Origin: Elstera sp044372965
GTDB taxonomy: Bacteria > Pseudomonadota > Alphaproteobacteria > Elsterales > Elsteraceae
Assembly (NCBI RefSeq): GCF_044372965.1
Contig: NZ_JBILQX010000080.1
Location: 1 to 14,965 of the forward strand
Reading direction: 5' to 3'
DNA: 14,965 nucleotides
Part shown: one piece after another, positions 8,009 to 14,334 of the stretch
Layout: every line of letters starts with the position of its first letter
How positions within the stretch are numbered: position 1 is the stretch's first letter
Program-made: the position numbers and the translations under genes
Notes under the pieces: model-generated
The model's input: the letters and a program-made list of their open reading frames with translations, nothing else
Told to the model about the DNA's origin: nothing
Databases searched by the model: none

Positions 8009-9349
8009 CTACATTTGCAGCCCGAGGCGCAGACCGATAAAATTCTGATTGAAGCTTCGGTTCACGAGTTCCGAGTCCTTCGTACGGTGAGCAAGCTCAC
8101 CGCTCACAAAGAGATTCTCGTTAAACGCATAGGTTACACGACCGCGCATCTCATAAAGAATTGAGTCGCGGTTAATACCTTTGAAATCATCGTAATAGAC
8201 GCCCGCGAAACCGGTCAGCAGAATATTCCGCGCGTACTCGTGACGCACCAGCACACTTGCCGATGTCCTCACCATACCAGAAACATTCAACATCGTGGTT
8301 TCCTGAACCGAGCGCTCAAAAGTCGGCACAACGAGAGTCAGACGGGAAGGCGTCCAGTTAAACGAGGCTTTGAAGGCCAACCCCGCCGGATCTTTGAACC
8401 GCTTATCCTTATAGTCTTGCGAAAGATACCCGATCAGGAAATCCCCGCGAATGGTTTCTGCCAAATCTACGCCAATACCGCCCTCGACCCGATAGCCGGA
8501 GCTGTCGCGGTCATATCCGGCGCGATCCAACCCCCGGTCATAATCGCGCTGATTGACCGAGGCCGCGATAACGGCGGCATACCCCGGAAAGATCTCATAG
8601 GAAGCGCGGCCCGATAACAAATACTGGGTGCGGTCGCGGTCGGAGTTATCAATGGTTCCGATTGTCGTCGGCACATTGTCATAGGCCAGCTTGGTCGCCC
8701 CGCCATCGAGCGCGAAGGTATAGCGGCCTTGCCGTACCTTACCGCCAACTCGGGCATCGTTCGTCCAGATTTTCGTCGGCTCTTTTCCTTGTTCGGCTTC
8801 GTTGGAGCCGCGCTCTTCTGCCAAGGCCGAGAAAATATAGCTGCCACTCACCTCGAAGGAGCGATTGAATTCATACAAGCCATCTGTAACCACGCGCCCC
8901 TGGACGGTGTTATCGTCTTTATATTTAGAGTAGCGACTTGCTTCGAGACTAACGTTTGTATTCCAAAAATAATTCGGCTCTCTTAGTCGTAATGTTACTT
9001 CAGGCCGAACGATACTGATGAAATCACTCTTTTTACCTTCTTCCGTCGCATAAATATTATCATTGTAGGTTTGATCGAATTCGATCTTGGGCAGAAGCAA
9101 AAATTTTCCCAAGGTAATGCCCTTGGGCTGATAGCGATCCGCTAATTGGTCCGTATCATCGTTTTCCCGCGCATTGGTCGGCGGATTGGGGTCTGTGGTG
9201 ATCTTGGCACCGCCCGCCCGTCGGGGATCCTGCCCCGGCGAGGTCTCGGGGCGCGGCCCTGACTGGGCAAGCGCCGTGCAGGACATAAGCAAAGCGAGCC
9301 CCCCAAAGCTAGCATGCCGCCAATTAACCGATTTTAGCAGTTGCGCCAT
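8009..9349 (-). CDS. Outer-membrane beta-barrel protein, PF10082-like (BBP2_2)
   Basis: About 446 residues from the ATG at 9349. A signal peptide is visible: a basic start, a hydrophobic core and a probable cut after ALA at residue 28. A Pro- and Asp-rich linker (about 30-75) follows, then the barrel, opening with FDQTYNDNIY (91-100), the characteristic start of this putative-porin family. The rest alternates polar and hydrophobic residues as amphipathic strands, ending GLRLGLQM rather than with the common terminal aromatic. Barrels of this type accompany short OPX proteins in polysaccharide loci and are proposed to provide the outer-membrane channel; that role here is inference. An in-frame ATG at 9379 would add ten residues before the signal peptide; I prefer 9349, though GGGGCGA before 9379 keeps that start possible. 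The 114 bases up to the phosphatase stop hold a GTCGCGAC palindrome (9410-9417) and no clear promoter. Confidence 0.85.
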   Translation of the reverse strand: MAQLLKSVNWRHASFGGLALLMSCTALAQSGPRPETSPGQDPRRAGGAKITTDPNPPTNARENDDTDQLADRYQPKGITLGKFLLLPKIEFDQTYNDNIYATEEGKKSDFISIVRPEVTLRLREPNYFWNTNVSLEASRYSKYKDDNTVQGRVVTDGLYEFNRSFEVSGSYIFSALAEERGSNEAEQGKEPTKIWTNDARVGGKVRQGRYTFALDGGATKLAYDNVPTTIGTIDNSDRDRTQYLLSGRASYEIFPGYAAVIAASVNQRDYDRGLDRAGYDRDSSGYRVEGGIGVDLAETIRGDFLIGYLSQDYKDKRFKDPAGLAFKASFNWTPSRLTLVVPTFERSVQETTMLNVSGMVRTSASVLVRHEYARNILLTGFAGVYYDDFKGINRDSILYEMRGRVTYAFNENLFVSGELAHRTKDSELVNRSFNQNFIGLRLGLQM

Positions 9350-9463
9350 AATGTCACTCTCACCATAAGCGGTTATCATTCAATCGCCCCATCCCGATGT
9401 TTTGCGGCGGTCGCGACAGAAACACAAGACCGGAAACGCCCAAGCCCGCCAAAAACTGTAACT

Positions 9464-10264
9464 TTATGACAGATTCTCTGGGCTGGTTTGCAAAAAGGCC
9501 TCCATCCCGCCGTCAATCACCAGCGCCGTCAAAACCCCGGAATGGAAGGCACCCGTATCAATGCCAATCCGGTTGGGTCGCACGTCCGGCGTTTCAGTAA
9601 TCGTATGACCGTGCACGATTTTACGATCAAAGCGGGTGCGACTCGACAAAAACGGCTCCCGGATCCACAAGAGGTCATCGCTTTTCTGAGCCTCCCACGC
9701 GAGGCCCGGTCGAATGCCGGCATGTACAAACCCATAGCCACCAGAGCTCCACCGGTCGCGCAAGGTTTCCAGAAACTGCCGATGGGATGCGGGCAGATTT
9801 GCCGCAAGCCCTTCTGAGAGCTTCTGCCGCCAGAGGGCCCCGCCGCCTGAATTAACACCGTAGCTCTTCAAGGTTTCGAGTCCGCCGTAGTCCAACCATT
9901 CGGCGCCTCCCTCAGCATCCTTGAGGAAAGCAAGCATAGCCTCCTCGTGATTGCCGCGCAGGTAGATGCGCTCCGCCCCGCTGACAGGGGCCGGGCCGAG
10001 CAGGCGTTCGATAACCCCCGCGCTATCCGGCCCCCGATCCACATAGTCGCCAACGTAGACGAGCATTACCGGCTGCCCCTGCCGACGCTGCGCAGCATCG
10101 GCGGCAATTAGCCTATGCAGGGCATCCAGTTCCCGCGCGCACCCGTGAATATCGCCGATGGCATAAATCAGCGCTCCCCCTTCCTCGGAAAGAGGCCCGG
10201 CCTCGGGCGCAATCACACCGAAGCGGCGGCCGATACGGGCCATAAAACCGAGACCCAAGACCAT
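9464..10264 (-). CDS. PPP-family metallophosphatase (serine/threonine protein phosphatase, PrpA-like)
   Basis: 266 residues with the full PPP signature: GDIHG (37-41, D38 and H40), GDYVDRG (72-78, D73 and D76), RGNHEE (103-108, N105 and H106), FVHAG (H181) and VHGHT (H218-T221). These bind two metal ions and the phosphate. Bacterial PPP enzymes of this type dephosphorylate Ser/Thr and sometimes Tyr residues on proteins, in the cytoplasm; some act on nucleotides such as Ap4A, so the substrate is unproven. The start at 10264 has GGGGAGGGG 9 bases upstream; an internal ATG seven codons on is less well placed. It is on the same strand as the barrel and BY-kinase genes and 114 bases before the barrel gene, so it may be in their transcription unit. 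No Wzb-type low-molecular-weight tyrosine phosphatase was seen in the window. Confidence 0.88.
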   Translation of the reverse strand: MVLGLGFMARIGRRFGVIAPEAGPLSEEGGALIYAIGDIHGCARELDALHRLIAADAAQRRQGQPVMLVYVGDYVDRGPDSAGVIERLLGPAPVSGAERIYLRGNHEEAMLAFLKDAEGGAEWLDYGGLETLKSYGVNSGGGALWRQKLSEGLAANLPASHRQFLETLRDRWSSGGYGFVHAGIRPGLAWEAQKSDDLLWIREPFLSSRTRFDRKIVHGHTITETPDVRPNRIGIDTGAFHSGVLTALVIDGGMEAFLQTSPENLS

Positions 10265-10436
10265 CGCTTGACGCCCCTCCCCTTTTCAAAACTCTCTGGT
10301 CGCCATATGCTTAGAAGCACGGGAACGAAAAAACTTCTAGCATCGGGGCACCGCGAAGGGTACCCCAACGGAGATACCCGGTCTTCATCCCTCAGGGTAT
10401 CGAAATGATGCTGCGAGCAGAAAAAGGTGACAAGGT
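10265..10436. promoter_or_regulatory. Divergent control region between the PPP phosphatase and the OPX gene
   Basis: 172 bases separate two divergently read genes, so both promoters should lie here. I found no strong -35/-10 pair on either strand. A TTGACG at 10268-10273 lacks a good partner. The plus-strand half is packed with inverted repeats, listed separately. The OPX start codon is preceded by AAGG at 10432-10435 and an AAAAAGGTGA stretch. Confidence 0.5.
10307..10419 (+). repeat. Series of four inverted repeats upstream of the OPX gene (possible structured leader)
   Basis: Four successive inverted repeats lie in 113 bases. First, ATGCTTAGAAG (10307-10317) pairs with CTTCTAGCAT (10334-10343) with a single unpaired base. 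Second, GGGGCACC (10345-10352) pairs with GGTACCCC (10359-10366) with one mismatch and a six-base loop. Third, GATACCC (10373-10379) pairs perfectly with GGGTATC (10395-10401). Fourth, TGCT (10409-10412) pairs with AGCA (10416-10419). The last ends 17 bases before the ATG. In RNA these would fold as consecutive hairpins; in DNA they could be operator sites. No known riboswitch consensus was recognised. Confidence 0.45.
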
Positions 10437-11042
10437 ATGACCCCCACTCGGACACCGATGCAGTTCCATCGCCGCTTGAAGGCCCTCACGGCCGCCCTAG
10501 GCTTGACCTTGCTGGCCGCCTGCGGGGGCGGGGTTTCCCTGCCCGGCGGCGAAGCCCCCGCCACCATCGCCAATCCGGCGGAAAGCTACCTGCTGGAGCC
10601 CGGCAACCGCATTCGCGTGACGGTTTTCAATCAGCTTAATCTCTCCGGCGACTTCCAACTCGATCCGGGCGGGTCGATCACCTTGCCGCTCATCGGTTCG
10701 GTTCCGGCGGCGGGCGTTACCGCAAGCGGCTTCGGGCAGCGCCTTGAGGAGCGGATGAAGCGCGACGGCTATCTGCTCGATCCGCGCGTTGCCGTGGAAG
10801 TGCTCACCTTCAATCCATTCTACGTGATGGGTGAAGTGCGCGGCCCCGGCGAATTCCCCTATGCGATGGGCATGACCGTGCTCTCCGCCATCGCACGGGC
10901 GGGAGGCTATGATTATCGGGGCCGCCAGGGCGAGGTAATCCTGGTGCGCAACGTTGGCGGTAAGCAGCAAGAATATCGCGCCAATGAGCGCACGCCCATT
11001 TTGCCGGGCGATATCATCCGCGTTCTAGAGCGGAACTTTTAA
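10437..11042 (+). CDS. Short polysaccharide export lipoprotein (OPX, Wza-like)
   Basis: 201 residues. The N-terminus is a lipoprotein signal peptide with lipobox LAAC (26-29, Cys29). A polysaccharide-export domain follows (about 50-125; YLLEPGNRIRVTVF, GSITLPLIG, LDPRVAVEV), then one SLBB domain (about 126-198; GEVRGPGEFPY, LSAIARAGGY, LPGDIIRVLE). It is much shorter than Wza: there is one SLBB domain and no C-terminal amphipathic helix to span the outer membrane. Short OPX proteins of this class are thought to need a separate outer-membrane barrel, and the PF10082-like protein at 8009-9349 is the obvious candidate. The start at 10437 has AAGG directly before it; a second ATG at 10458 lacks a ribosome site. 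It is read divergently from the phosphatase and appears to be a single-gene unit ending at a stem-loop. Confidence 0.9.
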   Translation: MTPTRTPMQFHRRLKALTAALGLTLLAACGGGVSLPGGEAPATIANPAESYLLEPGNRIRVTVFNQLNLSGDFQLDPGGSITLPLIGSVPAAGVTASGFGQRLEERMKRDGYLLDPRVAVEVLTFNPFYVMGEVRGPGEFPYAMGMTVLSAIARAGGYDYRGRQGEVILVRNVGGKQQEYRANERTPILPGDIIRVLERNF

Positions 11043-11077
11043 GCTCGGGCCGATTTAGGCCGCGCGCACAACAGTGC

Positions 11078-11108
11078 TGGCGGATCAGGGCGTAAACCCG
11101 ATCCGCCA
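11078..11108. terminator. Stem-loop between convergent OPX and PCuAC genes, likely bidirectional terminator
   Basis: TGGCGGATC (11078-11086) pairs perfectly with GATCCGCCA (11100-11108). It is extended inwards by GGG (11088-11090) with CCC (11097-11099) across a one-base bulge, leaving a six-base loop. It is centred between two converging stop codons, where a shared terminator is expected. Neither side has a T-run, so it is not a textbook intrinsic terminator; it may instead protect 3' ends or assist Rho-dependent stopping. Confidence 0.5.
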
Positions 11109-11122
11109 ACATCGGAAAAGAC

Positions 11123-11614
11123 TCAGTGATGCTGGCCAGCGGCGGGCCCCATGGAACCTGCTCGTTCGACCGTTACCGTTACTTGCGTCGCGCCCGCTTT
11201 TTCGAACACCAGCGTCAGCGGAAAGACGGTGCCGAGCTTCAGCGGCTGCTTCAGGCCCATCAACATCAGATGGAACGCCCCCGCCGGGCTCAGTTCGGCT
11301 TTTTGCCCGACCGGAAGATCGAGTGCTGCAACGTGCCGCATTTCGATCACGTCGCCCGATTTCACGTTCATATGCAACATCACCTCGGCGGCAACCGGGG
11401 TCGTGGCTGAGAGCAGCCGGTCGGCGGTCGTACCCCTATTGGTGAGCACCATATAGGCCGCGCCATTCGGCATCGCCGAGGTTGTTGCCCGCGCAAAAGG
11501 ATGGCTGATCTCAATCGATCCTGCCTTAAAATCATGGGCGGTGCTGGCCGTGGCCGCGAGCACGAGACCCGCGAGGGTGACGGCGCGGCAAGCGCGTAAG
11601 AGAGCGTATGACAT
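11123..11614 (-). CDS. Periplasmic copper chaperone, PCuAC family
   Basis: 163 residues from the ATG at 11614. A Sec signal peptide (about 1-26, cut after STA) would leave a mature protein starting HDFKAGSIEISHPFAR, a typical opening of the family. The copper motif is present: H81-M82, M92, H115 and M117, close to the family's H(M)x10Mx21HxM with one extra residue before H115. The C-terminus ends GQHH, a possible additional metal ligand. Family members bind copper in the periplasm and help deliver it to cytochrome oxidase. I chose 11614 because GAGG lies 6 bases upstream; the in-frame GTG at 11626 overlaps that site. The DUF2946-like gene is 36 bases upstream on the same strand, a common pairing that supports a copper role. 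Confidence 0.87.
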   Translation of the reverse strand: MSYALLRACRAVTLAGLVLAATASTAHDFKAGSIEISHPFARATTSAMPNGAAYMVLTNRGTTADRLLSATTPVAAEVMLHMNVKSGDVIEMRHVAALDLPVGQKAELSPAGAFHLMLMGLKQPLKLGTVFPLTLVFEKAGATQVTVTVERAGSMGPAAGQHH

Positions 11615-11650
11615 TTTAATCCTCACGAATTTTTTGGGTTCAGACGGGTG

Positions 11651-12043
11651 CTAAACGCCTTCGGGAGGGGCACGGGGTTGCTGCGGCTCGAAGCGCGCGG
11701 GTAAAGCCCTTGTCGGTGGCGACGGCCTGCGCCAGCGGAGGCCAATCGAGCGTACCGGCGGCAAAAATCCAATCGTGGTGGGCGGAAGCGCAGGCCCACG
11801 CGCATCGGTGACAAGACAGCACAGCCCGCATGCCGGGTCGTGGGGCACCCGACCGGGCATTGGTTGTCCGCTTGACGTACACAGGGCAACCGGCCCGCCA
11901 AGCCACTGGCTGAGCATGCGCTCCGCAAGGGCCTCTGCCGACGCTTGGGGGAGGGACGCCGATGGCACCGACGCCCGGCCCTGCCCCAGAAGCACGAGAC
12001 TTCCCAGCATCAGCATCAGCAGCGGTTTTATGGAAAAGCGCAT
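11651..12043 (-). CDS. DUF2946-like exported Cys/His protein
   Basis: 130 residues. An N-terminal hydrophobic segment (about 7-20) is a signal peptide or anchor. The core resembles DUF2946 proteins: VALCTSSG (C55), then HDPACGLCC (H68, C72, C75, C76) and a short Pro-rich stretch. The Cys/His cluster suggests metal binding, probably copper, since such genes commonly sit beside PCuAC genes; no biochemical function is established. The tail from about 88 to 130 is rich in Pro and Arg and of unclear role. The start ATG at 12043 has AGAG about 7 bases upstream. It is the first gene of a two-gene unit with the copper chaperone, driven by the promoter candidate at 12072-12100. Confidence 0.72.
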   Translation of the reverse strand: MRFSIKPLLMLMLGSLVLLGQGRASVPSASLPQASAEALAERMLSQWLGGPVALCTSSGQPMPGRVPHDPACGLCCLVTDARGPALPPTTIGFLPPVRSIGLRWRRPSPPTRALPARFEPQQPRAPPEGV

Positions 12044-12071
12044 CGAACTCTACAATCCCTCAAGTGGCAGC

Positions 12072-12100
12072 ATAAAAAGCGCTTCCCCCCAATCGGTCAA
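12072..12100 (-). promoter_or_regulatory. Candidate sigma-70 promoter for the DUF2946-PCuAC operon
   Basis: Read on the minus strand, TTGACC (12100-12095) is followed after 17 bases by TTTTAT (12077-12072). Transcription would begin near 12065, giving a leader of about 22 bases with a ribosome site before the ATG at 12043. The -35 is close to consensus and the -10 is moderate. The remainder of the 120-base gap up to the kinase stop codon shows no clear terminator. Confidence 0.45.
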
Positions 12101-12163
12101 GCGCCGCCTATCGCCCCCTTTATTCCCAGACTCACCCCAGCGCCGGTTCAACAATCGAAGGGC

Positions 12164-13573
12164 TTAGGAGGCTGCATCCTCATGCTCCTCCCCGTCGTGG
12201 CCGGGCCGAACGACCGTGACCGTACAGGGGGCCTCAGCCGCCACTTCCGCCGAAACGCTGCCCAACACCCGGCGCAGGGTAGAGCGTGCCCGCGCGCTCA
12301 TCACGATATGATCGATGTGATTGGCCCGCGCAAACCCCAGAATCGCCCCGGCGGGCGAGATGGCTTCGAGCACATGGAATGTCACCTGATCTTCGCTGAG
12401 CATGAGCGGGTGAGCCCAGTGGCGCAATTCGAGCAACCGCTGCAAATGCTTATTGTCGCCCGCGTCATCCAGGGTCGAGTCTAACGCGATGCGATTGAGC
12501 TTCAGCACATTGAGGCAGGCGAGGCGCGCGCGCGGCATGGATTGCAACACCTGGCGCACGGTCGCCCGCATTGCGTCGGCCACCGCATCCGATTGGGTCG
12601 CAGGATCGACCGCCGCCAGAATAATCGGTGCCTCCTGGCTATGGTCGCGCGTGACCGTCAGAATTGTGTCCGCCTTCATCCGCCGCCGCCAAACCGTCAT
12701 TACCCCATCTTGCGCCAGTCGGTGAGCGCGCCCCGTGAGCGGCATTTGCTCGGGCGTGCGCAAATCGAGCGCCAGTTGCGCTGCCGTTGCGTGCCGTTCG
12801 GTGGGATCGACCGCAAGGCAGCGCAGAATGATCTCCTGAAGCCACGGCGGGCAGTTGGGCCGCAAGTGGCGCGGCGGCACGGGATCGCGCCAGAGCCGCT
12901 TCTTCAAGCCTTTCAGGCTTTGTGGGTCGCCAAATGGGCGCACATTGGTCAGGAAGAAATAGAGCAAGGCCCCCAAGGCAAACAGGTCGGATCGCGGCTC
13001 GCGCCGCTGCCCTAGCACCTGCTCCGGCGCCATATAGGGGGCGGTGCCATAGGGTAGGCGAAATTCCTCCGCCATCAGATCGGGTAAATGCCGATGGGAC
13101 GAGAGACCAAAATCGATCAACGCAATCTCGCCACTCGGGCGGACCATCAGGTTCGACGGCTTCACATCCAGATGAATAACATTCTGCCGGTGCAGCGCGT
13201 GCAGCGCCTGGGCGATTCGCGCGCCAATATCTGCCACCTCGGCCACCGGCAGGGGCAGATCGGGCAGGCGGCTGAGTAAGGAGGGGCCGTCGATGCGCTC
13301 CATGATCAGATACGGCAAACCGCCCACCTCGCCGCGCGCAAAGAATTTCGGCACGTGCGGGCCACTGAGACGCGGCAAGATCATCTGCTCCATCTCGAAA
13401 CTGACGATCGCCGCCGGGTCCTCCCCTTCCGCCAGAATGGGGAGTTTCAGAATCATCGGCGGCGTCCCCGGCTCGGGCCGCACGGCCCAAAGAACGGCCA
13501 TGCCGCCCCGATGGAGTTGGTTTTCGAGCGTATAGCCGTCGATAGTCCGGCCGGGTTCGAGCGTCAAAACCAT
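12164..13573 (-). CDS. Serine/threonine protein kinase fused to a universal stress protein (UspA-like) domain
   Basis: 469 residues from the ATG at 13573. The Hanks-type kinase domain (about 10-275) shows a glycine loop HRGGMAV (21-27), the ATP-binding Lys in ILKLP (K43), catalytic loop HLDVKPSN (134-141, D136 and N141), DFG (154-156) and APE (182-184). The residue before the catalytic Asp is Leu, not Arg, so this is a non-RD kinase. From about 313 to 456 the protein resembles UspA: IILAAVDPATQSDAV at the start and GSVSAEVAAEAPCTVTVVRP at the end. The USP ATP motif G-x2-G-x9-G is degraded: both first glycines are Ser426 and Ala429 and the spacing is one residue short. No membrane segment is seen, so it should be cytoplasmic. 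I chose 13573 because GAGGG lies 8 bases upstream; an in-frame TTG at 13579 is too close to it. It begins 2 bases after the preceding metallophosphoesterase stop, implying coupled translation. Substrates are unknown. Confidence 0.88.
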   Translation of the reverse strand: MVLTLEPGRTIDGYTLENQLHRGGMAVLWAVRPEPGTPPMILKLPILAEGEDPAAIVSFEMEQMILPRLSGPHVPKFFARGEVGGLPYLIMERIDGPSLLSRLPDLPLPVAEVADIGARIAQALHALHRQNVIHLDVKPSNLMVRPSGEIALIDFGLSSHRHLPDLMAEEFRLPYGTAPYMAPEQVLGQRREPRSDLFALGALLYFFLTNVRPFGDPQSLKGLKKRLWRDPVPPRHLRPNCPPWLQEIILRCLAVDPTERHATAAQLALDLRTPEQMPLTGRAHRLAQDGVMTVWRRRMKADTILTVTRDHSQEAPIILAAVDPATQSDAVADAMRATVRQVLQSMPRARLACLNVLKLNRIALDSTLDDAGDNKHLQRLLELRHWAHPLMLSEDQVTFHVLEAISPAGAILGFARANHIDHIVMSARARSTLRRVLGSVSAEVAAEAPCTVTVVRPGHDGEEHEDAAS

Positions 13574-13575
13574 GA

Positions 13576-14316
13576 TCAATGCCCTCGAAAAAGCCGATCT
13601 GCGAGTAAGGTGGGCAGCCCCGCCGCGCGGATTTTGGCGGCCGCTGCCGCAATGTCATAGGGAACGCGCTGGGTTGCGAGGCTTGCCGTGCGCGTGTCGT
13701 ACAGCGCATAGGCCGCCGCCGGATTATCGTCGCGCGGCTGACCGACCGAGCCGATCAAGACGAGCCAGCGCCGGGGCGGCAACAACGGCACCGGCTGCCC
13801 CGCCACCGGCGTGAAATGGGTCATCTTGCCGATGCTCGACACGCCATAGAGCGCCGGAACATGCACATGCCCGGAGAAGATTAACCGCGCCGCGCACGCC
13901 TCCAGACTGGTACGAGCGGCGAGCGCATCGGTCACATAGCGCCATTTTTCCGGGGCCGAGGCGTCCGCGTGAACATAAAGCCGGTCATCCTCCTCAACCG
14001 TCAACGGCAGTTTGGCGAGAAAAGCCTTGGCCGTTTCAGGGAGGTGCGTTTGCGTCCAAGCAATCGCCGCCGCCGCCGCCTCATTCATCCGCTCGGGCGC
14101 GCCCAGCGCCGCCGCATCATGATTGCCGCGCACGGCTACCGCGCCTTGCGCCACGAGATCGGCGACGGTTGCCACCACCCACGCGGGATCGGCCCCATAG
14201 CCCACATAATCGCCTAAAAACACGAAACGCTCCGCCCCCCGTGCCCGCGCATGGGCAAGGCAGGCGCTAAACGCCTCTCGGTTGCTGTGAAGATCGGTCA
14301 TCAGCGCGATGAGCAC
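13576..14316 (-). CDS. Metallophosphoesterase (Metallophos_2 type)
   Basis: 246 residues with an intact calcineurin-like metal site: TDLHSN (7-12, D8 and H10), GDYVGYG (35-41, D36), RGNHD (63-67, N65 and H66), YVHAD (H116) and SGHVHVP (148-154, H150 and H152). The order and spacing fit the small YfcE/MJ0936-like phosphodiesterase group rather than the PPP phosphatases, as there is no GDxVDRG box. Such enzymes cleave phosphodiesters or phosphomonoesters in the cytoplasm; the natural substrate cannot be told. The start is GTG at 14316 with GGAAGG about 8 bases upstream. It sits 18 bases after the DeoR-type regulator gene and 2 bases before the kinase-USP gene. It could oppose the kinase or act on a small-molecule signal, but neither is shown by the sequence. 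Confidence 0.85.
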   Translation of the reverse strand: MLIALMTDLHSNREAFSACLAHARARGAERFVFLGDYVGYGADPAWVVATVADLVAQGAVAVRGNHDAAALGAPERMNEAAAAAIAWTQTHLPETAKAFLAKLPLTVEEDDRLYVHADASAPEKWRYVTDALAARTSLEACAARLIFSGHVHVPALYGVSSIGKMTHFTPVAGQPVPLLPPRRWLVLIGSVGQPRDDNPAAAYALYDTRTASLATQRVPYDIAAAAAKIRAAGLPTLLADRLFRGH

Positions 14317-14334
14317 CGCAGTTTCCTTCCCGGA

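Noticed and set aside
10307..10436. Cyclic-di-GMP or other known riboswitch upstream of the OPX gene
   Set aside because: The hairpins do not match the conserved core of the GEMM class or another class I can recall; only unexplained inverted repeats can be supported.
12639..13709. Long minus-strand open frame of 356 codons overlapping the kinase gene
   Set aside because: It is a shifted frame of the kinase and phosphoesterase genes, rich in Arg, Ala and Pro as expected of GC-rich shadow frames, whereas the kinase frame carries every catalytic motif.
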